A stretch of DNA of 64,000 nt from Symsagittifera roscoffensis (taxonomy: Eukaryota > Xenacoelomorpha > Acoela > Convolutidae). The position numbers and the translations under genes were made by a program. Location: NCBI RefSeq assembly GCF_963678635.1, contig NC_087068.1, forward strand, positions 20,923,029-20,987,028. Reading direction: 5' to 3'. The notes under the pieces are model-generated. The model was not told where the DNA came from. It worked only from the letters and a program-made list of their open reading frames with translations, and ran no database searches. Shown here one piece after another: positions 32,975 through 43,962 of the stretch (its first letter is position 1; each line of letters begins with the position of its first letter).

Positions 32975-33128
32975 GATAATCTGGAAGACTTGCTCTTGAA
33001 CCAGTTGAAGGAAGACATTTTGGAAGACAGTCAAGATTTTGGAAGTGTAACAAAAGCACAAGTTTGTGCCATTAAAGCGTTCGCGGGACAGCCTAAACTT
33101 TTCGCCTGGATTAAGAAAAATATGAAGT
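32975..33128 (+). CDS. Strong isolated exon, helical protein segment
   Basis: The acceptor GAACTGCTTTTTAG is followed in phase 0 by 51 codons: DNLEDLLLNQLKEDILEDSQ, then VTKAQVCAIKAFAGQ and LFAWIKKNMK, with one base before a strong donor gtaagt. The segment is amphipathic and helical. Entry phase 0 fits exon eight ending at 13646, so it may be a later exon of that gene after a long repeat-filled intron, or belong to a separate gene. No family recognised with confidence. Confidence 0.62.
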
Positions 33129-33180
33129 GTAAGTTCAACTTAAGCTGCTTCAGTTGGTTATGAGCACAATTAAACTCTCG

Positions 33181-33375
33181 TAGGGCGACAATTTATAACA
33201 AACGACCATTCGTAACAAGTCATGGGCAAACAGAATGCTCTTGCTCTGCTTCTCTGCACAGCGCTTACATCAGGGACGAGAGGAATACTGCGCGTAAATC
33301 AGTGTCTCTCGCTTAATCCACTGTTACAAATTGTCGCTTGCTACGAATTGTCGCCTGTTATGAATTGTCGCCTCA
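33181..33375. mobile_element. Short DNA-transposon-like element with GGCGACAATT termini
   Basis: The left end AGGGCGACAATTTATAAC is inverted at the right end (GTTATGAATTGTCGCCT). The right end holds the 17 bp motif GTTAYGAATTGTCGCCT three times in tandem (about 33330-33373). Length about 195 bp, no open frame. It lies in the intron just after the 32975 exon. Confidence 0.7.
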
Positions 33376-33984
33376 CATTGAACTTAATATAGTTGATGAG
33401 TTATGATATAGTTGTAATACCTAGAAAACTATTTAAGTAGTATTAAGTAGTGGGGTTGCGTCCACCACTAAAAGATCGGGTTGCGACCACCTCCGAGATC
33501 ATCGGATTTGGCTAATTACCTGGATGAAGATGCTTCCTTTAAGATACGACCAGTTCGACCAAAGTTAGGTAAATTTTGACCATCTTAACCTGGTTTCCGA
33601 TAGTTTCGACCGTCCAGACCCTGTTGAGGCATATTTCTCAGCTCGAATTTGCACAAATCACGCCGGATAGGTTTCTACCATCTCGATGATCGCTCATCCT
33701 AACACTCGATTTTGTTCAACCATAGCTAGATATGTTTTAATTGGCTTGAACAAACTTAAATATGTTTACTTTTTCACTCAGTATGTGCTATTCAAAAACG
33801 AAAACTGAAATGCTTCTTAAGTAAATATCTCAAGATATTTGTTTCATCACAAAATTCTGAACTTATTGCATTTCAAATTACTTCAGAGATAAACTACTGT
33901 TTGAATTGTCTTCTTGCATCTTATCCTTATTCTCTTGTTAATTTCTTCGAAAATACAGAAAAATTTAATGATAAAATTAATATT
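33376..33984. other. No gene seen
   Basis: Positions 33450-33720 are richer in GC than the flanks, with repeated GACCA/TCGACC words, but no exon or terminal repeats could be defined. Confidence 0.4.
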
Positions 33985-34275
33985 AATCAGTTTTTGTATT
34001 TTTGACTGTTCTCGACTCATGTTCGAGTTTGTGTTCGATCTAAGCCTTGGCCTCTACTTTTAGTTTTTGACTGAGCTTTGTCATTGTGCTCTACGCATTT
34101 GATATTTATGATCTCTATGTGATTCTAATGTACAAGTTTTTTCCTCAAGGATCTTTTTAATCGGCTAAAAGAAACTCGTTCGAAGCACTAAAAAGGTTTT
34201 TGCATGTGATGCAATGGATGTACCTTTCATCATTTTTTAATTTTGCAATCACCAGAAATCAATCAATGAACAAAT
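33985..34275 (+). repeat. Dispersed repeat, copies also at 53.2 and 53.9 kb
   Basis: Shares with 53235-53500 and 53905-54215, in the same order: CTGTTCTCGACTCATGTTCG, GATCTAAGC, ATGTGATTCTAATGTACAAG, CACTAAAAAGGTTTTTGCAT and GTGATGCA.TGGATGT. All three copies have the same orientation. Confidence 0.8.
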
Positions 34276-34341
34276 ATTTTTGTCAACAAGCGAGTCAGCC
34301 GTCTCTTTTTCCTAGCCTTCATTGACTCTTTTTTAGTTGTC

Positions 34342-35877
34342 TGTTGAGTAGTATATGTCGGGTAGAATCAGCTTAGGGGAGAGGTTTCTTTCCCCGTTGT
34401 ATTATTGTTATAGGCTATAGAGTATCTTGTCAGCACCTATATATTAACATAGGGAATAGATTTCCCATGTATTGAGGGTAGAGATTTCAGAGTTTCACAT
34501 GGTAAGATGGTTAGTTTCGAGAATAAAAATGTTTGGCGCCCATCTTTGCCAATATAGCGTTGCTTAAGATCCCAAACGGGAATGTTTACAGTCCTATTTA
34601 TTTAAACACAGATTAAATTTCTCAACGTCTAATAAAAATTTTCGAATGGTAAGTTTCGGATGGCATTTTATAGTGCAAAAACATCAATTTTGGAAGAAAA
34701 ACAATCTTATTTTTTTTGGAAAATTTTTCAAGGAATCACAAGGCTAATTGTGAAAATGATCTTCTTCTAATTGTTGAAAACGTTATTGAACGTGAAAAGC
34801 GTCAAAATGTAAATTGTTGATTAACTGTTATCATGCTATGACAAGGATACAAACTCTGATTGAAACTATGAGTTTGTTCTCCATTTTCCCTCAACAAAAA
34901 GAGAAAGACGATAAGTTTCGATTTACCTTAGGCTATGATACGTGTTATATAGTGTTCTGAAGACCAGTAAAATACTCAGATCAGTTGAATCTATGCTGAA
35001 ACTTCCGAATTCTCGGAAGAATCTTAAAAAATTCATAGTTTTTGAAGAAGTGAAGTGAAGAGTTTCATATTAGACTCAGCATCTATCCAACGTTTTCAAT
35101 TTACAAGTTTTGAACAAAAACTTATTTATTTCTCAAACCAACTGAGAACAGTTTCGTCAAAACCATAATTCAAATGATAAATCTTTGTAATATTTTTTTA
35201 AATTTCTTGAGCAAAATTCATGATTCAACTCTTCCCCGAATTTTTGTCAATGACGAACCCAAGTTTAGACAACACTACAGTTTCTGAGGAATGTTTCACA
35301 TTAGGCTTAAAAAAAATGAAGTGCTTGATGTGAACTAACAAAAAAATGATGAAAGGTTTCGAAAAGTATATTAGAAAGTGGATGAAATGAAACCAAAACT
35401 TAATCGTAACTGATTATGCGCGTAATTCTCCACAAATTGTAAAAATATCGAATCTCAAACAATTGAATTAAAGAGCATTTTCTCGGCAAAATAACTCTGG
35501 CAATAGATAAATTTCGGCTTTTTTTGTCGATCATAACATCATATAACTTCATTAAACTGCCCCAATAACGGTACAAATTGGCGCAAACTAGCCACAAGAA
35601 CCGGTAATGATGTCCTTGAGACAAATTGCTCTTTTTGGCGGTCAGTTTTCATCAAGGCTTAAACCGAATTAGATCCAAAAAATAAATAAAGTAGGATAAA
35701 ACTACCTTTTTTATTATATCAAAACATGGGGAGGTGGGGGGTTCGAAGCTACGTCAACTGTCATGTCTGTATAGTCGGCGTTACTGTAGCTTAGGCTTAT
35801 CGCTCAACTGTTCTTATTTTATATGCATTTATACTCTTGTTTTATATGCATTCATACTCTGCATTTGCGTTTCAGCA
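34342..35877 (-). repeat. 3' LTR-like repeat of the BEL/Pao element
   Basis: On the minus strand it would start TGCTGAAACGCAAATGCAG directly after the polypurine tract and end ACATATACTACTCAACA. The pol frame runs a few codons into it and stops at 35852. It matches 44105-45331 over most of its length. It holds a 22 bp tandem duplication (TTTTATATGCATTYATACTCT twice, 35817-35860) that the other copy lacks. The outer border is uncertain because homology to the inverted copy at 49.6-50.6 kb continues past it. Confidence 0.6.
35728..35810 (-). repeat. tRNA-derived segment in the 3' LTR-like repeat, decayed
   Basis: Equivalent of the better-kept copy at 45209-45290. Here the A-box side reads GTTGAGCGATAAGCC and the B-box side TAGCTTCGAACCCCC, both damaged. 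Confidence 0.5.
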
Positions 35878-37161
35878 TCCCCCCTGAAGAAGGAGGAACC
35901 AGAGCGAGCTCAACGATCGGCCAAGTTACTTCACGTGTTGCGGTCTCAACAAGGGCGGATCCGGAGCAACCGTACTGTCCGTAGTTTAGCTTAACGATTC
36001 GGGTGAGAGGGTAGTACCCACTCGGATTATCGGGCTCAACCACCCACACGAAATCGCCTGTCTTAAGAGTGGAGTCAGAATGAGTGCGCCACTTGATACG
36101 CTTATTCAGTGAGGGAACATATTCGCAAAGCAAACGAGACCAAATAGCGTTAGTATACGACTGCGCTCGTACGTAGCTTTTCTTGTGTTCGAAGAGCTCC
36201 CAAGGCAAAAGCGAGGGAAAGCTTGTGGCATGTTGTCCAAGGAAAAACTGGTTTGGGGTTAACGCTTCTAGTTCACGTGAATCAGTACTAACGGGAGTGA
36301 TTGGCCTCGAATTCAAAGCCGGCTCAACTAAGCACAGTGGTGTTCCTAACCATTCTTCAGTGACTTCCCTACTGCCTAGATTATCGTACAGCACGCGCTT
36401 CACCTTTCGGACGAGACGCCCCCAGGAGTCGCGGGTTAAACTTCTAAGTAACACCTTTGTGTGCATAAATGGTTGGAGCCATGCCATTTCAGCTCTTGAT
36501 TCAGGCAAGAAGTTCCTTTTCCGCACCGACGGAGTTCGTGCCGTTATCCGACCAGATCGTGCTTGGTGTACCACGACGCGCAAGGAACCGTTCAATGCCC
36601 ATGACACAAGAACTAGTCTCCACAGATGGTACAATCTCAAGATGTGCAAACCTAGTAGTGAGACCAGTGAAAAGAACAAAAATTTCTCATCTTTTTCCCG
36701 TAGGATTAAAGGGTGCTTGCTTATATCCGAGACATTCGACAGGTAAACCGGACATAATTGGCTGGATGGTACTTGCGTTTACGGCATGTTACACATTGAT
36801 TTTCGATAGACCGAAGTAGTCGACGCAACCCAAGTATTGCACATTTCGTTTTTTAAACGGAGCGCATGTAATCTAAACCTTGATGACAATGCTTAAGCTG
36901 GACTAGGGTATGTCGGGCGTTGAGTAATAATGGGTGCTTAGTATCAAACTTGGTATTCACACGATAGCGCACGATCCGTCCGTTGGAACGAATGATACCA
37001 GCGGGACCGATTAAAAGCGAGTATGTGGCAAATTTACTAGTATTCGTTATAGGTTTGCCAGCGGTGAGTGTTTTTAACTCAACGGGGAAAAATTCCATCT
37101 GAGCAAGATGAATCAGTTTGCTCTCTGCAATATCAAAATCAGTGGGGTCGGTGATTCGCAA
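35852..37161 (-). pseudogene. BEL/Pao integrase and C-terminal domain, broken
   Basis: The 5' part (37161-36853) carries the pre-integrase segment with GRIVRYRVNTKF, KHPLLL and H-x-G-like residues (CHQGLDYM). The catalytic-core Asp motif SDNG is read near 36540-36551 in a different frame from the flanking open stretch (36679-35852), so there are at least two frameshifts. In RDSWGRLVRKVK (near 36411-36440) the position where relatives have the third catalytic acidic residue (W-E) is Gly. The C-terminal part has KWRTHSDSTLKTGDFVWVVE and GYYPLTRIVKL, matching the domain that follows integrase in BEL/Pao elements. It ends inside the LTR-like repeat. Confidence 0.8.
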
Positions 37162-37505
37162 GGCAGCATCCTTACGTTAAGGCAGCACAAGCGCTTACGT
37201 TAAGGCAGCATCCTCAACATAAAAGCGATTACTCTTTTATTTCTCGCAAAGGAACTGAACTTTTCCCAATTGAACCTGTGTTCGGGATGTTTGATGGATG
37301 TGACATCTGTGACGAAGGAAGATTATGTCTCCCAGCAAAAATCAACATCACAAAAGGACCTTTAAAACAATTTTTATGGTTCACACATTCATCGGTAAAT
37401 AAAAAATTAATCAGTAGTCCTGAGAATGCTTGAGAACCCAGCTGCTATCCCTGAGGGATACCGAAGAAATCCCCCGTGTACCGGTATCAGCTAGATTATC
37501 GCCAC

Positions 37506-37739
37506 TTAGAACATGTGCCACTGATCAATAGTGGTCGATTCGAGGATTTCGCTGATACGGCTAGCGACGAATACAGGTAATTTTTCAGTGGAGTTTAGCC
37601 ACTGCAAAGCTGTAGTACTATCTGGCCACAAGTAGACATGATTAATGCTGACAGTAAGGGCTGTCATTATATCATTTTCCAATCGCGTGGCGAGCAGATC
37701 AGCTTGAAGCTCTAACTTCGGTATAGATAGCGCTTTCAT
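37506..37739 (-). pseudogene. BEL/Pao RNase H segment
   Basis: A 77-codon open stretch with ALSIPKLELQADLLATRL and YLWPDSTTALQWL, the characteristic pairing at the RNase H region of BEL/Pao pol. It is cut off upstream by a frameshift from the RT region and ends at a stop where relatives continue. The 340 bp between it and the integrase part have no long frame on this strand. Confidence 0.75.
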
Positions 37740-37988
37740 GAGCGCAACGCGAGCTTTACCAATTTGTGCGAAGTCGAGAGTCGCCCACGCAAAAACCCAT
37801 CTGCACAGAAAACGTCCTGCGAGCTACCTACCACCGAAAATGTAGAGCTCAATTTGATTCACAAGCTCTGTGAAGTATCAACGGGGAATAGTCAATTGCC
37901 CTAAGAGAGGGAGACCGGAGTGCCAATCGAGAGATATATCTCTTATGTCTTCCGGCAATTCGTCGTCCCAAATTTGGCCACTGATTTT

Positions 37989-38995
37989 TCAAATATCCTT
38001 AAGCAAAAGACGGGCACTAACTCTGTATGAAGCTACTAACCCAACAGGGTCAAACAAATAAAAGACGAAACTCGAGGCAGTTCGTTGAGTTATTGCCTTG
38101 TCGAGAGGACGATCCATGCCTCTGCTAACAACCAATGTGTCTTTCACATGGTTCCATTTAACACCTAAGACGTCTGATGATTGTTCGGCACCGTTACATA
38201 TAACCTTTATTGGTGAAGAAGAGGTTTCGCAACCCTCGGAGTTCATTGCTGAAGTAATTTCATCAGCATTACTGACAAATTTAGTCAAATTAAGTCCTTC
38301 CATTTTTAGGAACGAAACCAATTTGCGGCTAATTTTAATTGCATGGGTAACATTCTCGAACGAATCCAAGTAATCGTCCATGTAAAATTTTTTATTTACG
38401 ACCGATGCGGCCTCAAGGTATGTGGGCAAAGTATCAGTTGCAATTTTTCGCAACACGAAATGTGCGCCGAATATATGGCGAGTGTACTGGACTGGTGGAT
38501 TACCACATCGGAAGTGGTATTCTCCAGCTACAAAAAAGGGAGCGAAATTTGATCGCGGGCGACGACTCCTACCTGGAGGAACATACCCCCTATATCCGCG
38601 ATGACGGCGCAATTGTGTTGACGGAATCGCAAAAGTACAAAAATTAAATTTTGAAGTAGGTCCGGCTCCACCAATAAGGACTAATATGAGGATGTGCCGT
38701 GAAAATTAGAAGCCCCATAAAGGTTTCGGCGCACCTTACCCGGCTTATTCGGATTTACGACGGGATGGTGCGGAAGATACCACTCGCGATCGGAACGCTT
38801 ACATGGATCATGCGCTTCGACGGTAACGACAGAGTCTTTCCTAACGGTAACGACAGAGTCTTTCCTCTCTAATTGTGTCTGGTATCTTATGCGCAGTTCA
38901 GAGTCTTTACTTAACGTTTTCTCCAATGTTTTATATTGGACGAGTAACGAGTAATAGTTGTTTCGTAGACTTACATTACTATCAATCCAAAGCAT
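37989..38995 (-). pseudogene. BEL/Pao reverse transcriptase, broken
   Basis: The entry segment WYLPHHPVVNPNKPGKVRR (38995-38681 frame) precedes a metal-binding Asp motif, ADIGGMF, near 38580-38610 in a second frame and FYMDDYLDSF near 38370-38395 in a third. Between the last two, residues expected before the FVLRK block are missing, so there is a deletion. A 24 bp in-frame tandem duplication (RKDSVVTV twice) lies at 38822-38866. The fingers/thumb remainder LDKAITQRTASSFVFYLFDP runs on to 37989. Confidence 0.82.
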
Positions 38996-39114
38996 AGCAC
39001 AATGTACCTTTCGCCATTGTGAACGGTTTCAGAAATTAGGATGGATAAAGCATATTTATCCGCGGTGGAACGGGCATCGACTTGTTTGAAAGTACCATAA
39101 GATTCCAACTTGTA

Positions 39115-39675
39115 TCACAATTTTATCTGGTCAGTCAAAGAGGATTCTTCAACAACACACTTGGAACACGAAGAAGTAGAACCAACGGACGGCGGCAACG
39201 GACCACTTATGACCCAAACTATCTGTAGGCGAACGGAACACGGTGAGTTTTTATCATCTCCCAAGATGAAATCAATGTGTCTAACGGCGTAATGATAGTC
39301 TTGTCCTAAAATAACTTCAACGTCCTCATAAGTATATTGAGTGGGCTTAATAGGTGCTACTTGTGGATATTTATTCTGCGAACCAGCGATATCGATTAAC
39401 TCGGAACCAATCCGAATGTTGTCTTTAATATATGCACACAGGGGGAATACGAAATCACTTTTATTTGGCTCGGAAAAAACTGTAAACATGACCCTCTGAG
39501 TCTCAACGACGGTATTTGCATTGAAACAACTAATTGACAAGGGCTCCCCTACTAAGCCGAGACGGTTAACGAGTGACGAAGACATCCCAGAGTGAATTGA
39601 CACACTATCGCAAAGAACCAACGTCGCGAGACTGGTTACATGCGAAGACACACCAAGTGTTGCAATCGACAACAA
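39115..39675 (-). pseudogene. BEL/Pao aspartic protease-like domain, altered active site
   Basis: A 186-codon open stretch with SLATLVLCDSVSIHSGMSSS at the place of the retropepsin-like active site. The usual D-S/T-G is read as D-S-V. Downstream, VEVILGQDYHYAV and LQIVWVISGPLPP match the conserved second half of this domain in BEL/Pao elements. Length is near normal, but the active-site change suggests loss of activity. Confidence 0.75.
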
Positions 39676-42000
39676 CCCTCGAGGCGATTCAATGTCATGT
39701 ACATCACTAACAGTGGCATGTTGAAAGTGTTTGTATTCTCCTTGGATTTGTTTGTTCCAGCCTTATTTGAGACGTTTGAATTTTCCTTTCGAGGAAAAAT
39801 TTTTTCGGCTCCATGGAGCAAGATATAATTTGTGCTATCGCACTCTGGCTTCGGGCATTTTTTTAAATTCTAGAGCATTGCCGAAAACTATATTTACCAT
39901 TGAAGCAAGCAAAGAAAAGTTTCTGTTCAGCTACGTAATTTGCTCGCTGAGTAGCATTATTTTCCTTGAATTGTGCATGACTACACTTGCACAAAACGCA
40001 GGGCAGAAGCTTAAACTTATCTTGAGCCAACTCTAGTTACCTGGATATTGACAGCCAAAATTTTGCTTATTTTTGGCTTAACTGGTGCCTCAGTTTTTTG
40101 TATTATCATCTGTGAGAACAGCGAAATCAACGGTGGACTGGAACTGACCAAACTATTGGTGCCAGTTTAACTAGTTGCCGTCAGACTGAGCTAACTTCCA
40201 CTCAGGAAGATGATCTTTGAGGCTATGCATTTATAATTTTGCCAATTCACGAGCGAAGAGAGGTCCATTCGATGAACAAACTTGATTCAGATAAGCCAAA
40301 GACGATGCGTAGTCTTCGTTGACTGGCTGATAACCAGTATTGATATAATTGACAAAATGCGGAATATGTTGGGGATGAGCTGGCGGAGTATTGAAATACA
40401 CAGTGCCACCACTAGTATACGAGGCGGCGGTGTTACACGGTCGGACAACAGTTGTCACATTAGGAAAATTGCTTCCAGCCTTAAAACACTGAACAGGTTT
40501 GGCTATTGGAGTTGTAGCGGCCAATCGCCGTAAGTTTGCATAACTTGTAGAGGAATCGTTGATATTGGGTGACACAGTATGCGGTAAAAAGGGAATATTA
40601 TGTTGCGTATGGACTGGCGCTGATTGGTAATGAGGTGCCGAAAGGAAAACCGGTGATGGGTTTGTTCCAGAAGATGAGAATTCACCACCAGCAAATGCAG
40701 GTGACAAGGAAACAAAACCAGAACCTGGTTGTGCTTTTAACATTGTGACAGGTAAGGATTCTGGTTGCCCGATGGCAAAACTAACATAAGTTATGTTTGA
40801 ACTCATGGTCTGTAAAGGAGCAGCAGGCTTTGGTGGTAACACGTGTGCACTAGAATTCATATTTTTAACTGGGAAAGAAACAGATGGAGCAGAAGCTTCA
40901 ATGGCAAAAAGCTTGCACTGCCAAATTGAGGCATAAACCGATGTCCATGACTATGGATTCCAGCGTCACTCAAGGTTGTGTGCCATGATTATAACCATTA
41001 CTGGTGTTAATTGCGTTGGTTCGGACGAATTTGGTACAGGAGTGAAGGCCAGCAAACCTGCCGCACTAGCACCTTCAGGAGGTACCTTTGAACTAACAGA
41101 GTCTACCCAATCATTAGTCCGATCGGTTGCTACTTTTGAAATAGGTTGAATTACTCCTGTCAAGTTACTTTACGTTACCTTCTCGCTAATCTCAGATGAA
41201 TTCTTCTCAAGTTCAAACGCTTTCATTTCCATTTCAATTAGTTGCCTTTTATGACTTTCAGCCAATTGTTCTAGCTCCAGCTGACTTTGTTCGAACTTGA
41301 GACGATTCTCTTGCTCGATTCTCTTACAGATACTCGATACTGCCTTTCCAGCTCATCGTGACGTCATTTTACTTAAGCTAACTCATGCCGTTTCTCATTT
41401 GATGACATAGTGCGAACAGTCGACGTATGACGAGTGGAAGCAGATTTATCAGGCTTTTGTGAGTCAAATTTTCTACTATTCATTTCAAAATTTCTATTAT
41501 TAGAGAACTTAGACCTGTTTTCAGATACTCGTGCTTCTGAATCTCTTGTTTTGTGCGAGCGCGAGGATGTCTCAGACTCAATTTCTTGTAAATATCCCTT
41601 GCTCCCTGTAATGACGGCTGCTGAAAATGGCGAAGATTCAATGCTCATCTTGTAACTCTGAGCTTCATGCATTACTTTATTGTTCATTTCGGTCACATTC
41701 TTTAGCCAAAGGTCTTACTGAGCAATAATTGTTTCAGGGTTTTCCGTTTGTACCGCTAACCTAAATAATTGCTCATTCACGTCAAGAGCTTTTTCCAACG
41801 CAATTTTACACTTGTAAACAGCATTATCAATGTTTGCGGTGCGACTATTAAGCTCAACGTACTCAAGTAACAATGAATGGCCTTTAAGCAGCTCATTTGC
41901 TAGACTTAGACGGGTTTCAAAAAACTTGCGTATCTTATTTTGGAATTTTTCATCTATGTTTTTCACAAACTGACAATGTTTTACGGATGTGAGCATCCGT
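39676..42000 (-). pseudogene. BEL/Pao gag remnant
   Basis: Open pieces: 41996-41715 (93 codons, helical, starting MLTSVKHCQFVKNIDEK), 41696-41373 (Ser/Lys-rich), a coiled-coil-like KLEQ/E-rich piece near 41350-41200, and 40860-40231 (209 codons, Pro/Ser-rich, ending QVCSSNGPLFARELAKL). After this, a DUF1759-like start (LPEWK) is followed almost at once by a Cys/His-rich piece (about 40030-39830), so most of the gag core seems deleted. Pieces lie in different frames and are separated by stops. Confidence 0.65.
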
Positions 42001-43962
42001 ACAACATTGTCAGTTTGGAAAAACGTGGACGAAAAAGAGAAGACAATTTAAGAAACGAGAAACTGTTTTGATACGTTTTTAAAATTACATTAAAATATCA
42101 ACATTACTTTACAAGATAGGGGAAATTGACGTCTCAAAGCTTCTGCTTGAAACCAATTTTTTTATAGCTTTTGAGCTTTGAGTGGTAAGCGGTTCCGCTT
42201 TTTGCGAGCCTTAAGGATGTTAAGATTAGCACTATAACCTTTACAAGGAGGAGACGCTTAGAGATAAAGTTTTTGACGGCGTTTAGAACTAGAATGCCTG
42301 TTGAAACTAAACTTTCCTCTTTATCCTCGGTTCCGTTCCGTCTACAGTATACGATCGCACAAAGGTTTATCCTATACCTTAATAACAAACTGAAAAAATG
42401 CTCACTACTCAGCATGCACTTATTGTTGCTGCGGTGCCTACTTTTTGAGTTATTAATGGCATCGTGCCAAATTACAAGATCGTTGAGGCAAGACAAGTGG
42501 TGATGACGGTAATACTGTTTTGTTTTCTGAGAGTCCCTAGCCTTAAAATTCAAACTTAAACCGGGCTTCGTAAAACAAGTATCCTTCGGACGGAGCGGGA
42601 AGTTTTCGAAGCGCGTGATCCATGGAACTAGCTCCTACAATAAATAACTTACACTTAAGGGACCTTTGCGACGGCTACGTAACGTAACAATGGGTTTGGA
42701 AAATTAAGTAGGTCGGTTGAACTACAACAACAAAGACGGAGTAAACCTGGGGATGAAAGAGTTCAACTTAACTCACTTAATATCACCGTACCTGAAAACT
42801 TAACATTACTGTCACGCAGCGAAGTCAATAATCGGACGGACAGAATTGGCTTTGATTTACATGAAGAGAACTGGCTTTCAATTTCACCAAAGGTGGGTGG
42901 GGGATCAGGCAAACTGGTTAAGTTACAACAAAACACGCGGAAGAAATCCGAGGATGGAAAAAATCAACTTAATTTGCCTGATATATTGCTACCAGGCCTT
43001 TTAACATAAGCTTGGTGTCATCTTACAGCAGTTTTGCAGAATTCTGGGGACGTTTTGAAAATTTTTGATATTTTTTCTACTTTTTTCAAGTAGAAAAAGT
43101 TTTGGACGTTCTGGAAAATTTTTATCACCGGGTTCAAGTCATAAACCAATCCAAAAAATAGTCCAGTACCTCATGTCTATGCTCCGATTTTACGGATTAA
43201 TATTCTTTTCACGTATATCCAAAAGTTTTTGGTATCGAGAACAAATGTCAAGTAATATGTCTAAGTACCTATTGTAAGATATTTCAGTTCAACGGAACTG
43301 TCCAAAAAATTCGAGTACTGAGAAAAACTACCGCGTGCTAGCTTGCGGACAAAAAAAATTCTAGCATATAGTACTTCGTATATGAATTTATAGCACAATT
43401 GGAGTTGTTAAATTCTGGAAACTTCTTACAATTTTTAATTGGAGATTGACGACACAGGGAAAAATCCGAAAATTCGGGTGTCGAGAAAAATGCAGCTGCA
43501 CTTGGACCACCAGCGGGACACCTGAACAGGCCTCTCTTCCGCCAATTTGTTCTTTTGTCTGTCTGCTCTGTCGTATGTCTGCTCTGTCGTCTGTCGGCTC
43601 TTTTGGCCAATCAATCGGTTCAAGTTGGTGTACGTAGGTCGGTCTACATCTGGGTTTCTTCGGCAATTATCGTAGATGGCTTCGTTGTCAACTAAAAGCG
43701 CACAGTCTTAATGTTCCAAAGTAGTATGCATTGTCGAAATTTAGTTATAGGGTTCCACAAGACAAGAGCAGATAAGATCTGAGGTGCTGGCTAAACTGCG
43801 AACTCTAGCTTAGACTTTTTTCCGTAATCCACTGATAAGCTTAAACTGATAAGCTTGCGATAAACTGCGAACTCCTGCTTAGACTCCTGAATACGCTGAA
43901 TACTTCCCGTAATCCAGCTGTCCCTTGTGGGGAACCAAAATGTGCGCGTCAATCTCCACAAG
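42001..43962 (-). other. Leader region between 5' LTR-like repeat and gag
   Basis: No conserved domain. A 139-codon minus frame (42553-42134) is of unknown meaning. Positions 43550-43605 hold two to three copies of a 16-17 bp tandem motif, TCTGCTCTGTCGTATG. Around 43800-43915, CGAACTC..GCTTAGACT is duplicated. A primer-binding site could not be fixed. Confidence 0.4.

Noticed and set aside
36183-36819. Long plus-strand frames of 187 and 116 codons
   Set aside because: They are antisense to the integrase remnant, whose minus-strand motifs (SDNG, KTGDFVWVVE) are recognisable.
42134-42553. 139-codon minus frame as an extra retroelement gene such as an envelope
   Set aside because: It lies before gag, not after pol, and has no signal peptide, domain or conserved motif. 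It is probably leader sequence.
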